64,000 nt of DNA from Achromobacter spanius (lineage in GTDB: Bacteria > Pseudomonadota > Gammaproteobacteria > Burkholderiales > Burkholderiaceae_B), in contig NZ_CP121261.1 in NCBI RefSeq assembly GCF_029637605.1, positions 3,658,001 to 3,722,000 on the forward strand, in the 5' to 3' direction. Every line of letters starts with the position of its first letter. Position 1 is the first letter of the stretch. The notes under the pieces are model-generated. The model did not search any database. It was not told the DNA's origin and worked only from the letters and a program-made list of their open reading frames with translations. The translations under genes were made by a program, and so were the position numbers. This document shows, piece after piece, positions 27,288-36,567 of this stretch.

Positions 27288-28432
27288 AGATCACCAAGCT
27301 CACCACCTACATCGTGCCGCCCCGGTGGTGCTTCCTGAAAATCGAAACGGACGAAGGCATCGTCGGCTGGGGCGAACCCGTCGTGGAAGGCCGCGCGCAT
27401 TCGGTGGCTGCCGCCGTCGAAGAACTGTCCGACTACCTGATCGGCAAAGACCCGCGCAACATCGAAGACCACTGGACGGTGCTATACCGAGGCGGCTTCT
27501 ATCGCGGCGGCGCCATCCACATGAGCGCGCTGGCCGGCATCGACCAGGCGCTGTGGGACATCAAGGGCAAGCACCTGGGCGTGCCGGTGTCGCAACTGTT
27601 GGGTGGCAACGTGCGCGATCGCATCCGGGTGTATTCGTGGATAGGCGGCGACCGCCCGGCCGATACCGCCGCCGCCGCCAAGAGCGCCGTGGACCGTGGC
27701 TTTACCGCCGTGAAGATGAACGGCACGGAAGAACTGCAATACATCGATTCGTTCGACAAGGTGGACAAGTGCCTGGAGAACGTGGCCGCCGTGCGCCAGG
27801 CCGTCGGCCCCAACGTGGGCATCGGCGTGGACTTCCACGGCCGCGTGCACAAGCCCATGGCCAAGGTCCTGATGAAAGAACTGGACCCGTTCAAGCTGAT
27901 GTTCATCGAAGAGCCGGTGCTTAGCGAACACTACGAAGCGCTGAAGGAACTGGCGCCGCTGACGTCCACGCCCATCGCGCTGGGCGAACGCCTGTTCTCG
28001 CGCTGGGACTTCAAGCGCGTGCTGTCCGAAGGCTATGTAGACATCATCCAGCCCGACCCGTCGCATGCGGGCGGCATCACCGAAACCCGCAAGATAGCCG
28101 CGATGGCCGAAGCGTATGACGTGGCGCTGGCGCTGCATTGCCCGCTGGGTCCCATCGCGCTGGCCACCTGCCTGCAGATCGATGCGGGTTGCTACAACGC
28201 CTTCATCCAGGAACAGAGCCTGGGCATTCACTACAACGCCGCCAACGACCTGCTGGACTACGTCAGCAACCGCGAAGTCTTCAAGTACGAAGACGGCATG
28301 GTCGCCATTCCGCAAGGCCCAGGCCTGGGCATCGAGGTCAACGAGGAATACGTGAAGGAACGCGCCGCCGTGGGCCACCGCTGGCGCAATCCGATCTGGC
28401 GCCACGCCGACGGCAGCTTCGCCGAGTGGTAA
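27284..28432 (+). CDS. dgoD: D-galactonate dehydratase
   Basis: 382-residue enolase-superfamily enzyme that dehydrates D-galactonate to 2-keto-3-deoxygalactonate. It begins [25 protein letters not shown], the DgoD signature. The magnesium ligand and general acid are in [12 protein letters not shown] (Asp, His); further ligands are in FIEEPV and ALGERL. The C-terminal catalytic histidine is in LALHCPLGP. It overlaps dgoA by 4 bases. The length equals that of E. coli DgoD. Confidence 0.95.
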   Translation: MKITKLTTYIVPPRWCFLKIETDEGIVGWGEPVVEGRAHSVAAAVEELSDYLIGKDPRNIEDHWTVLYRGGFYRGGAIHMSALAGIDQALWDIKGKHLGVPVSQLLGGNVRDRIRVYSWIGGDRPADTAAAAKSAVDRGFTAVKMNGTEELQYIDSFDKVDKCLENVAAVRQAVGPNVGIGVDFHGRVHKPMAKVLMKELDPFKLMFIEEPVLSEHYEALKELAPLTSTPIALGERLFSRWDFKRVLSEGYVDIIQPDPSHAGGITETRKIAAMAEAYDVALALHCPLGPIALATCLQIDAGCYNAFIQEQSLGIHYNAANDLLDYVSNREVFKYEDGMVAIPQGPGLGIEVNEEYVKERAAVGHRWRNPIWRHADGSFAEW

Positions 28433-28576
28433 GGCCGGCCCGATCACGCTGACTGACCGCCATCCGGCGCCTCTTGCTTCTGTCACGAGCGCCGCTTTTT
28501 CTTCTTTATATCGATAACCCAAAGGCATCCAAGCCGATGCCCCCCGCCCCTTGAAGGGCGCACGAGGAGACAATCC

Positions 28577-29887
28577 GTGTCGACCGCCACCCACGCCGGC
28601 TTGCAACACGCCCAGCGCCCCACGCGCAGCCGGTACATCATCATGGTGATGTTGTTTATCACTGTTGTCATCAACTACCTGGACCGCAGCAACCTGTCCA
28701 TCGCCGCGCCCGCGCTGAAAGACGAGTTCGGGCTGGACACCTGGCATGAAGGGCTGATCCTGTCCGCCTTCGGCTGGACCTACGCCGCCATGCAGATCCC
28801 CGGCGGCTGGCTGGTGGACCGCGTATCGCCCCGCGTGCTGTACGCCGTCGCGCTGATCCTGTGGTCGGCCGCGACCTTCTTCATGGGCTTTGCCAGCAGC
28901 TTCATCATCCTGTTCGTGTTGCGGCTGGCGGTGGGCGCATTGGAAGCGCCCGCCTACCCCATCAACAACCGCGTCGTCACGACCTGGTTTCCGGAAAAAG
29001 AACGCGCCACCGCCATCGGCTTCTACACGTCCGGCCAATTCGTGGGCCTGGCGTTCCTGACGCCCGTGCTGGCCTGGTTGCAACACCACTACGGCTGGCA
29101 CATGGTGTTTGTCAGCACCGGCTTGCTGGGTATCGTCTGGGGCGTGCTGTGGTACTTGATCTATCGCGAGCCGCGCCAGTTCAAGGGCGCCAATGCCGCC
29201 GAGATCGAACTGATCCAGCAAGGCGGCGGCGTGGTCGACCTGGACCGCAACGCGCACGCCAAGAAGGCGCCGTTCAACTGGAATGACCTGGGCCTGGTGA
29301 TGTCCAGGCGCAAGCTGTGGGGCGTGTACCTGGGGCAGTTCTGCCTGACGTCCACGCTGTGGTTCTTCCTGACCTGGTTCCCGACCTATCTGGTGAAGTA
29401 CCGAGGCATGGACTTCATCAAGTCGGGCTTCCTGGCATCCGTGCCCTTCCTGGCCGCGTTCGTCGGCGTGCTGTGCTCGGGCGTGCTGTCCGACTTCCTG
29501 GTGCGGCGCGGCGCCAGCATGGGCCTGGCCCGCAAGCTGCCCATCATCCTGGGCCTGCTGATTTCCACATCGATGATCGGCGCCAACTTCACCGACTCCA
29601 CGCCCTGGGTCATCTTCTTTTTGGCCCTGGCCTTCTTCGGCAACGGCCTGGCGTCGATCACCTGGTCGCTGGTGTCCACCTTGGCGCCGGTGCGGCTCCT
29701 GGGCCTGACGGGCGGCGTGTTCAATTTCGTGGGCAACCTGTCATCCATCTGCACGCCCATCGTGATCGGCTTCCTGGTATCGAAAGACAACTTCGCCCCC
29801 GCCATCGTGTATGTGTCGTCGCTGGCATTGCTGGGCGCACTGTCGTACATCCTGCTGGTGGGCAAGGTGGAACGGATAGAAGCGTGA
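28577..29887 (+). CDS. dgoT: MFS D-galactonate transporter
   Basis: 436-residue major facilitator of the anion:cation symporter family with twelve predicted helices. The family motif after helix 1 is VINYLDRSNLSIAAPALKDEFG, and DRVSPR sits in the helix 2-3 loop. The start is GTG 28577 behind ACGAGGAGACAATCC; an ATG in a later position would remove the cytosolic N terminus. It follows dgoD after a 144-base gap with no gene and closes the operon, so galactonate import is the natural role. Confidence 0.9.
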   Translation: MSTATHAGLQHAQRPTRSRYIIMVMLFITVVINYLDRSNLSIAAPALKDEFGLDTWHEGLILSAFGWTYAAMQIPGGWLVDRVSPRVLYAVALILWSAATFFMGFASSFIILFVLRLAVGALEAPAYPINNRVVTTWFPEKERATAIGFYTSGQFVGLAFLTPVLAWLQHHYGWHMVFVSTGLLGIVWGVLWYLIYREPRQFKGANAAEIELIQQGGGVVDLDRNAHAKKAPFNWNDLGLVMSRRKLWGVYLGQFCLTSTLWFFLTWFPTYLVKYRGMDFIKSGFLASVPFLAAFVGVLCSGVLSDFLVRRGASMGLARKLPIILGLLISTSMIGANFTDSTPWVIFFLALAFFGNGLASITWSLVSTLAPVRLLGLTGGVFNFVGNLSSICTPIVIGFLVSKDNFAPAIVYVSSLALLGALSYILLVGKVERIEA

Positions 29888-29907
29888 TTGATGTGTGTTG
29901 GTGAGAC

Positions 29908-29938
29908 AAAAGGCGCCGGATAAGTCTGGCGCCTTTTT
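29908..29938. terminator. Bidirectional rho-independent terminator
   Basis: AAAAGGCGCC (29908-29917) pairs with GGCGCCTTTT (29928-29937), followed by another T. A-rich and T-rich flanks make it usable by dgoT on the plus strand and by the convergent MFS gene on the minus strand. Confidence 0.88.
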
Positions 29939-29959
29939 CGTCTATATGGTCAGCGCCCC

Positions 29960-31159
29960 TCAGCAGCCCTGCATCGCCAGCTTGCGGCGGCGCACATTGC
30001 CGGCCCGCTGCACCAGCACCAGCGCCAACCCGGCCACGGCGATGACGGCGCCGGCGATGGGTACCGCCGCGTAGCCCAGGCCGGCCGAGATCACCGCGCC
30101 ACCAGCGGCTGCGCCGACCGCGTTGCCCAGGTTGAACGCGCCCACATTCACCGAAGACGCCAGCCCGGGGGCCGCTGTGGCGGCGCGCATCACGCCCATC
30201 TGCAAGGGCGGCACCACGGCGAAGGTGGCGACGCCGAAGATCAACAGGGAAATGGCCGCGCCGATCTGGGTAGAGGCGATCCACGGGAACGCCAGCAGGT
30301 CGATGATGACGATCACAAGGAAGGTGATCAGCGTGCCATCCAGCGAGCGGTCGGCCATGCGGCCGCCCAGGCCATTGCCCAATGTGAAGCCCAGGCCGAT
30401 CAGCACCAGCATGCCGGTAATGAAGGCGGGCGATGCGCCGGTAATGTCGGCCAACGTGGGCGCAATGTAGGTGTACAGCGTGAACATCGCGCCCGCGCCC
30501 AGCACCGTGGTCAACAGCGCCAGCAGCACGACGGGGCTTTTCAGCACGGCCAGTTCATGGCGCACATCGGGGCGGCGTCCGGCTTCGCCAGCAGGCAAGG
30601 CAAACCACAGGGACAACATCGCAATCAAGCCCAGCACGGCGGTGGCGGCAAACGACATGCGCCAGCCGATCACCTGCCCCAGCCACGTGGCGGCGGGCAC
30701 GCCGCCCACGTTGGCGATGGTCAGACCCATGAACATGGTCGCCACCGCGCTGGCCTGCTTGTGGCGCGGCACCACGCTGGCGGCCACCAGCGAGCCCAGG
30801 CCGAAGAACGCGCCGTGGTTCAGGCTGGTGACCAGCCGTGCCAGCAACAGCGTGGTGTAGTTGGGCGACAGCGCGGACAGCACGTTGCCGATGGTGAAGA
30901 TCAACATCAACAGAATCAGCGCCTTGCGCCGCGACCAGCGCGAAAACGCCAGCGTCATCAGCGGCGCGCCCAGCATCACGCCGATGGCGTAGGCGCTGAT
31001 CAGCATGCCGGCGCTGGGAATGGACACGTCCACGCCCTCGGCAATAACGGGCAACAGGCCCATGGGGGAAAACTCGGTCACGCCGATGCCGAACGCACCG
31101 ACGGCGAGCGCCAGCAGCGGCAGGCCGGACTTCACCGGCGGATTATCTTGCGGGTTCAT
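29960..31159 (-). CDS. MFS transporter, drug:H+ antiporter-1 type (AraJ-like)
   Basis: 399 residues with twelve predicted membrane helices. The N terminus LALAVGAFGIGVTEFSPMGLLPVIAEGVDVSIPSAGMLISAYAIGVMLGAPLM is the signature of the arabinose-efflux/AraJ/YdhP group. ATG 31159 follows AAGGAA; the longer open frame upstream is not supported. Export of sugars or drugs is a family guess. It is probably independent of the galactonate genes, being convergent with them behind a shared terminator. Confidence 0.85.
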   Translation of the reverse strand: MNPQDNPPVKSGLPLLALAVGAFGIGVTEFSPMGLLPVIAEGVDVSIPSAGMLISAYAIGVMLGAPLMTLAFSRWSRRKALILLMLIFTIGNVLSALSPNYTTLLLARLVTSLNHGAFFGLGSLVAASVVPRHKQASAVATMFMGLTIANVGGVPAATWLGQVIGWRMSFAATAVLGLIAMLSLWFALPAGEAGRRPDVRHELAVLKSPVVLLALLTTVLGAGAMFTLYTYIAPTLADITGASPAFITGMLVLIGLGFTLGNGLGGRMADRSLDGTLITFLVIVIIDLLAFPWIASTQIGAAISLLIFGVATFAVVPPLQMGVMRAATAAPGLASSVNVGAFNLGNAVGAAAGGAVISAGLGYAAVPIAGAVIAVAGLALVLVQRAGNVRRRKLAMQGC

Positions 31160-31284
31160 GCGGATTCCTTGAAGCGCGTCGGAAAGACAGGCGTGCAGTA
31201 TGACGGCGCGATCCTTGCGGAAAAAGCCGTCTGGCATGCAAACACTTTTGACTTCAAGTCACGAATCGCCCCCAGGCACGGAGG

Positions 31285-32094
31285 CTAGGTCAGCCCCAGC
31301 AAGCGCTCCGTCTCGCGCGCCAGGGCGACCAATCGGGGGCCGATGTCGGCGGCGCGCTCGCGGTAGGAGCCGTCCCCGGACGGTACGCCGCAGTTAAAGA
31401 CGTACAGCAGGGACTGATAAGGCCGCCACAAGGGCGCGGCAAACCCATAGGCGTCGGGACGCCATTGCACGTTGTTGCCGCAATACCCTTTTCGTTCCAG
31501 GTCGCGCGATGCCGCCGCCAGGCTGGGGAAGTGCTCGGCGTAATGGCGCGCGTCGGCCACGCGCAACTGGTTCAGCACCACCACCCGCTCGGCGTCCGGC
31601 ACGCGGCACAGCCAGGCCTTGCCCGCCGCGCTGGACAGCAAGGGCAAGGCCGCGCCGATGTCGGGCCGGGTCTGCAAGGCGTCGTTTGACCTGGCGGTTT
31701 CCACGTACACCATCTGCAAGCGGTCGCGCACCACCAGCGACACCGCACCGCGCGCATGGTCGGCCAACTGCTTCATCAACGGCCGCGCCAATTGGCGGAT
31801 CTGCATGCTGGCCAGCAAGGGGTAGCTCAGCGCCAGCACCGACGCGCCCAGCCGATAGCGGGCAGGCGGCCCCAGGCGTTGCAAGAAACCCAGTTCGACC
31901 AAAGTATGTGTCAGACGCGCCACCGCGCTTTTGGACAGGCCGGTCTGCTGCGCGAAGTCCTTGTTGGCCAGCTCCGGCCGGTCCGCCCGAAAGCACGCCA
32001 GGATATCGATGCCGTGCGCCAAGGTGGTGGCAAAGTCGCGGTCGGGGTTGGGCTTGGGATCTCGGGCGGGACCCTGTTCAGGTTCAAGCGGCAT
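31285..32094 (-). CDS. IclR-family transcriptional regulator (downstream paralogue)
   Basis: 269 residues. The winged helix is at about 20-85 (FATTLAHGIDILACFRADRPELANKDFAQQTGLSKSAVARLTHTL) and the effector domain follows (GAVSLVVRDRLQMVYVETARSNDALQTRPDIGAALPLLSSAAGKAWL). It starts 11 bases inside the end of the preceding IclR gene, with which it shares clear similarity along its whole length, so the pair arose by tandem duplication. It is probably involved in control of the acyl-CoA operon transcribed away from them. Confidence 0.87.
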   Translation of the reverse strand: MPLEPEQGPARDPKPNPDRDFATTLAHGIDILACFRADRPELANKDFAQQTGLSKSAVARLTHTLVELGFLQRLGPPARYRLGASVLALSYPLLASMQIRQLARPLMKQLADHARGAVSLVVRDRLQMVYVETARSNDALQTRPDIGAALPLLSSAAGKAWLCRVPDAERVVVLNQLRVADARHYAEHFPSLAAASRDLERKGYCGNNVQWRPDAYGFAAPLWRPYQSLLYVFNCGVPSGDGSYRERAADIGPRLVALARETERLLGLT

Positions 32095-32881
32095 CCTGGC
32101 GCTCCAGCATTTTTTCCACCCGCGCCACCAAGGTCAGCAGACGCGGCGCGATACGTCGACGCAAATCTCCCGCCCGCAGCCGCCGCGCGGGTACGCCGCA
32201 ATTGAAGACGAACACCTGCTCGTCAACGCGACTACGCATCGGCACCGCCACGGCATGCACATCGGCATGCCATTCGCCTTCAGCCACGCAGTAGCCGTGC
32301 GCCGCATAGTCACGGCGCGCCTGTTCCCACCCCGGCGCATGCCGTTGCCAGGCGGCGGGATCTTGCTGGCGCAGCGTCTGCAGCAGCGCTTCTGCCTCAT
32401 CGTCATCCGCCTGTGCCAGCCAGGCCCGGCCCATCGCCGAGGGCAGAAGCGGCAGCATGGCGCCGATGTCGGGCCGAAACGCCACGGCGTCATGGCCCCG
32501 GCAGGTTTCCACGTACACCATGTGCGTGCCGTGATGCATGCCCAGCGACGCCGAGCCGCCCGCCGCGTTGGCCAGCCGCGTCATCAGCGGGCGCGCCAAC
32601 TGCCGCAGCTTGATGCTGGCCAGCAAGGGATAGCTCAGCGACAACAGCGCCGTGCCCAGGCGGTAGCGGCGCAGGCTGGCGTCATAGCGCAACAGGCCGC
32701 GCTGAACCAATGTATAGGTCAGCCTCGAAATCGTGGCTTTGGACAGACCGGTGCGGTCGGCCAGCTCGCGGTTGCTGAGCGCGGGCTCGCCATGGCGAAA
32801 GGTTTGCAGCACCGCCAAGCCGTGGGCCAGCGTGGTCGCGAAATCAGGGTCGGGGTGGCGGCCGCCCAGGGGCGTGGTCAT
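32084..32881 (-). CDS. IclR-family transcriptional regulator (upstream paralogue)
   Basis: 265 residues from ATG 32881. The winged helix has FATTLAHGLAVLQTFRHGEPALSNRELADRTGLSKATISRLTYTL, and the effector domain has SASLGMHHGTHMVYVETCRGHDAVAFRPDIGAMLPLLPSAMGRAWL. These blocks line up residue for residue with the next gene. It is divergent from the acyl-CoA dehydrogenase operon across 225 bases and most likely regulates it. Two tandem IclR copies could bind different intermediates of one pathway. Confidence 0.88.
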   Translation of the reverse strand: MTTPLGGRHPDPDFATTLAHGLAVLQTFRHGEPALSNRELADRTGLSKATISRLTYTLVQRGLLRYDASLRRYRLGTALLSLSYPLLASIKLRQLARPLMTRLANAAGGSASLGMHHGTHMVYVETCRGHDAVAFRPDIGAMLPLLPSAMGRAWLAQADDDEAEALLQTLRQQDPAAWQRHAPGWEQARRDYAAHGYCVAEGEWHADVHAVAVPMRSRVDEQVFVFNCGVPARRLRAGDLRRRIAPRLLTLVARVEKMLERQDAA

Positions 32882-33106
32882 GGTCGCAATCCGGGTGGGA
32901 ATTCCGCGCGAGAAAGTTAATGGCGAAATGCGCGGGACATTGATGCCGATCATAGAGCAAGCGCCGAACGTATCGCGTGATTTGCGTTCAAGATATCAAA
33001 ACACTTGTCTCGCATTTCGCTTTGCTTTGCTAGCCTGGGTTCCATGTTGCCCCGGCGCGGATTCCTCCGCCCGCAGGCCAAACAATTAGAAAATCGGAGA
33101 CAACCC

Positions 33107-34273
33107 ATGATCAGGGACCCTGACGGCTTTCCCGCCTTCATCGAATCGCTGCGCCGCTTCGTCCGCCAGCAACTGGTTCCGCGCGAAGCCGAAGTGGCGC
33201 GCCTGGATGAAGTGCCCGACGACCTGGTGCGTGCCATGGCCGACCAGGGCATGTTCGGCTATTCCATCCCGGAAGCCTACGGCGGCGCGGGCATGAGCAC
33301 CGAAGAACTGATCCGCGCGGCGATTGAGCTGTCGCAATGCTCCGTGGCGTTTCGGGCGCGGGTGGGCACCAACACCGGCATCGGCTCTGAAGGCCTGGTG
33401 GCGGACGGCACCGAACAGCAGAAAGACCACTACCTGCCCCGCCTGGCCTCGGGCGAATTGACCGGCTGCTTTGCGTTGACCGAGCCGCAAGCCGGGTCGG
33501 ATGCCACCGCCTTGCGCACGACCGCCGTGCGCGACGGTGACAGCTACGTGCTGAATGGCGAAAAGTGCTTCATCACCAACGCCCCGCTTGCGGGCCTGTT
33601 CACCGTCATGGCGCGCACTGACCCCGATGCGCCTGGCGCCAAGGGCATATCCGCCTTCATCGTGGAGCGCGGCACACCGGGTTTGTCCACCGGCCAGCCC
33701 TACGACAAGATGGGCCAGGCCGGTTCGCCCGTGTCCACCGTCCACTTCGACAACTGCCGCGTGCCCGCCGCCAACCTGATCGGCGGCCAGGAAGGCATGG
33801 GCTTCAAGACCGCCATGAAAGTGCTGAACAAGCAGCGCATTCATCTGGCCGCGCTGTGCATCGGCCCCGCCATCCGTATGCTGGACGACACGCTGCGCTT
33901 TGTGGCCGAACGCCAGCAGTTCGGCAAGCCGCTGATGGACTTCCAACTGATCCAGGCGATGCTGGCCGATTGCCAGACCGACATCCAGGCCGCGCTGGCG
34001 CTGGTGCTGCAAACCGCGCGCGAACGCGACGAGGGCCGCGACGTAACCATGAACGCGTCGATCTGCAAATACTTCGCATCGGAAATGTGCGGCCGCGTGG
34101 CCGACCGCTGCGTGCAGATGCACGGCGGCTACGGCTACATCGCCGACCAGGGCATCGAACGCTTTTATCGCGACGTGCGCCTGTTCCGTTTGTACGAAGG
34201 CACCAGCCAGATTCATCAACTGACCATCGCCCGCCACACGCTGGCGCAGGCCGGTTACACGCCCGGCCGCTAG
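33107..34273 (+). CDS. Acyl-CoA dehydrogenase
   Basis: 388-residue FAD enzyme that introduces the 2,3-double bond in an acyl-CoA. The middle domain shows CFALTEPQAGSDATALRTTA, and the C-terminal domain shows the FAD/CoA pattern QMHGGYGYIADQGIERFYRD. The catalytic glutamate is in LYEGTSQIHQLTIARH, near the C terminus as in short/branched-chain members. ATG 33107 follows ATCGGAGAC. It leads a five-gene operon with a Bug receptor and an acyl-CoA synthetase, suggesting degradation of an imported carboxylic acid. Confidence 0.92.
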   Translation: MIRDPDGFPAFIESLRRFVRQQLVPREAEVARLDEVPDDLVRAMADQGMFGYSIPEAYGGAGMSTEELIRAAIELSQCSVAFRARVGTNTGIGSEGLVADGTEQQKDHYLPRLASGELTGCFALTEPQAGSDATALRTTAVRDGDSYVLNGEKCFITNAPLAGLFTVMARTDPDAPGAKGISAFIVERGTPGLSTGQPYDKMGQAGSPVSTVHFDNCRVPAANLIGGQEGMGFKTAMKVLNKQRIHLAALCIGPAIRMLDDTLRFVAERQQFGKPLMDFQLIQAMLADCQTDIQAALALVLQTARERDEGRDVTMNASICKYFASEMCGRVADRCVQMHGGYGYIADQGIERFYRDVRLFRLYEGTSQIHQLTIARHTLAQAGYTPGR

Positions 34274-34339
34274 GCCAGGGCGTTATCCCGGGACCGCAGC
34301 CACCAGAAGCCCGCGGCCCATCAACCCAAGGAGACTCAC

Positions 34340-35323
34340 ATGCTGCACAAGCACCTGCCGAAATGGATCGGCGCCATCGCCGCCGCACTCACCTGCGCGG
34401 CGCTGCCGCCCCAAGCCGCCGCCGCGTATCCCGACAAGCCGATCCGGCTGATCGTGCCGTTTGCCCCCGGCGGCTCCACCGACATACTTGGCCGCCTGCT
34501 GGCCGAAGCGCTGCACCCCATCCTGGGCCAGCCGGTCATCGTGGAAAACAAGCCAGGTGCCGGCGGCAATATCGGCGGGGACTTCGTGGCGCGCGCCGCG
34601 CCGGACGGCTACACGCTGCTGCTGGCGGCGGCCGGCCCCACGGTCATCAACCCCAGCCTGTACGCCAACATGCCGTTCGATCCCGCCCGGGACCTGACCG
34701 CCATCACCTGCCTGGAACGTGAACACAACCTGATGGTGGTGACCAAGTCCATGCCCGTGAAGACACTGCAGGAATTCCTGACCTACGCGCGCGATAACCC
34801 CGGCAAGCTATCGTTCGGTTCGCCCGGCAATGGCTCGCCGGCGCAACTGGCTGGCGAACTGCTCAAGCAAAAGGCCGGCCTGCAAGCCGAGCACGTGCCC
34901 TACAAAGGCAGCGGCCCCGCCATCACCGACCTGGTCGCCGGCCATATCGACTTCATGATCGACAACATGCCCGCGCTGCTGCCGCAAGTGAAGGCGGGCA
35001 CCCTGCGCGCGCTGGCCGTGCCCAGCGATGCGCGCGCCACCGCCGCGCCGGACATCCCCACTTTCAGCGAAGCCGGCCTGCCGGGCTTTGAGGTCATGGC
35101 GTGGAAAGGGCTGATGTCACCCGCCAACACGCCGCCCGCCGTGGTGGACCGCTTGCATGCCGCCGTGGCCAAGGCTTTGCAAGACCCCGAGTTGCGCGCC
35201 CGCTTCCAGGAATTGGGCGCCGAACCGCTGGTCAACACGCCCGCGGAATTCGCCAAGCAGATCGCGGACGAGACCTTGTGGTGGGGCAAGCTGGTGAAGT
35301 CCACCGGCACCCGCATCCAGTAA
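34340..35323 (+). CDS. Bug-family tripartite tricarboxylate receptor
   Basis: 327 residues. The signal peptide covers about 1-30 (ending PPQAAAA). The mature start YPDKPIRLIVPFAPGGSTDILGRLLAEAL is the unmistakable Bug/TctC signature; VENKPGAGGNIGGDFVARAAPDGYTLL follows. These periplasmic proteins bind carboxylates for TTT importers, but no membrane TctA/TctB genes are near, as is usual for the many orphan Bug genes of Bordetella and Achromobacter. The substrate is probably the acid handled by the flanking acyl-CoA enzymes. Confidence 0.95.
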   Translation: MLHKHLPKWIGAIAAALTCAALPPQAAAAYPDKPIRLIVPFAPGGSTDILGRLLAEALHPILGQPVIVENKPGAGGNIGGDFVARAAPDGYTLLLAAAGPTVINPSLYANMPFDPARDLTAITCLEREHNLMVVTKSMPVKTLQEFLTYARDNPGKLSFGSPGNGSPAQLAGELLKQKAGLQAEHVPYKGSGPAITDLVAGHIDFMIDNMPALLPQVKAGTLRALAVPSDARATAAPDIPTFSEAGLPGFEVMAWKGLMSPANTPPAVVDRLHAAVAKALQDPELRARFQELGAEPLVNTPAEFAKQIADETLWWGKLVKSTGTRIQ

Positions 35324-35384
35324 GCGTTTAGACGTCAGCCTCACCAGCAAGCCAATACCAGCCCGCCTTTAAGAAGGGAACGCC

Positions 35385-36548
35385 ATGCCCGCCCAGCCCA
35401 CCGGCGACGCCGCCATCGAAGACCTGTGCGAACGGGTTCGCCGCTTTGTCGATGACGTCGCCATCCCCGAGGAATCTGCCGCCATCGCCCGCAACGTAGC
35501 GGCCCTGGACGAATGTGTAGCGCGCTTGCGCGTGCAAGCCCGGGACGCCGGCCTGTACGCGCCGCAACTGCCCGTGGAACTTGGCGGGCTGGGCCTGGGC
35601 TGGCGCGCGCTGGCGCAAGTGCTGGAAGCCGCCGGACGCGGCTTTCTGGGGCCGGCCGCCTTGAACTGCGCCGCGCCCGACCAGCCCAATATGCTGACCC
35701 TGCTGCGGCTGGGCACGCCCGCCCAACGCGAACGCTATCTATTGCCCCTGGTTCGCGCCGAACAGCGTGCCTGCTTCGCCATGACCGAACCCGCACCCGG
35801 GGCGGGCTCCGACCCGTCCATGCTGCGTACTCGCGCAACAAGGCACGGCGAAGGCTGGGTGCTGCACGGACACAAGCAATTCATCAGCGGCGGCGTGGGC
35901 GCGGACTTTGCGCTGGTGCTGGCGCAGGCCGACGCCGGCGCCACGCTTTTCGTGGTGCCCGCCGACACGCCGGGCTACCGCGTGGTGCGCGACATCGGCA
36001 TGGTCACCGGCTACCAGATCGGCGGCCATGCGGAAATTGAACTGGACGGCTGCGAGGTCGGCGACGACGCCGTGCTGGGCGAACCCGGCCGTGGCCTGGA
36101 ATACGCGCAACTGCGGCTGGAACCCGCGCGCTTGTCGCACTGCATGCGCTACATCGGCCGCGCCCGCCGCGCCCTGGAAACCGCGCAAGCCTACGCCAAC
36201 ACGCGCGAGTCTTTTGGATCGCGCCTGGCCGACCTGCAACAGATCCAGGCCATGGTGGCCGATTCGCACATCGACCTGCATGCCAGCCGCTTGATGACGC
36301 TGGATTGCGCCGCCCGCATGGACGCCGGTTTATCCGTCAAACAGCACAGCGCCATGACCAAGGTCTTCGTATCCGAAGCCGTGAACCGCGTGGCCGATCG
36401 CGCGGTGCAGATGATGGGCGCATCGGGCCTGTCGGACGACACCCCCGTGGCGATGATCTGGCAGGAAATGCGCCCCTTCCGCATCTACGACGGCGCCAAC
36501 GAACTGCATCGCGCCACCCTTGCGCGCCGCCTCTTGGCGCGCGGCTGA
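35385..36548 (+). CDS. Acyl-CoA dehydrogenase (ACAD10/11-like)
   Basis: 387 residues. FAD-binding CFAMTEPAPGAGSDPSMLRTRATRHGEGWVLHGHKQFISGG is in the middle domain. In the C-terminal domain the usual catalytic Glu-Gly is Asp-Gly (RIYDGANELHRATLARRLL), as in ACAD10/11-type enzymes that act on unusual acyl chains. It starts 61 bases after the Bug gene. Two different dehydrogenases in one operon suggest two oxidation steps or a branched substrate. Confidence 0.9.
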   Translation: MPAQPTGDAAIEDLCERVRRFVDDVAIPEESAAIARNVAALDECVARLRVQARDAGLYAPQLPVELGGLGLGWRALAQVLEAAGRGFLGPAALNCAAPDQPNMLTLLRLGTPAQRERYLLPLVRAEQRACFAMTEPAPGAGSDPSMLRTRATRHGEGWVLHGHKQFISGGVGADFALVLAQADAGATLFVVPADTPGYRVVRDIGMVTGYQIGGHAEIELDGCEVGDDAVLGEPGRGLEYAQLRLEPARLSHCMRYIGRARRALETAQAYANTRESFGSRLADLQQIQAMVADSHIDLHASRLMTLDCAARMDAGLSVKQHSAMTKVFVSEAVNRVADRAVQMMGASGLSDDTPVAMIWQEMRPFRIYDGANELHRATLARRLLARG

Positions 36549-36567
36549 CCCATTCCAGGAGACCCGC

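Noticed and set aside
27482..29257. A 591-codon open frame on the minus strand opposite dgoD and dgoT
   Set aside because: It mirrors two clear genes on the other strand; long antisense frames are expected at this GC content, and its composition (His/Gln/Arg-rich) is not protein-like.
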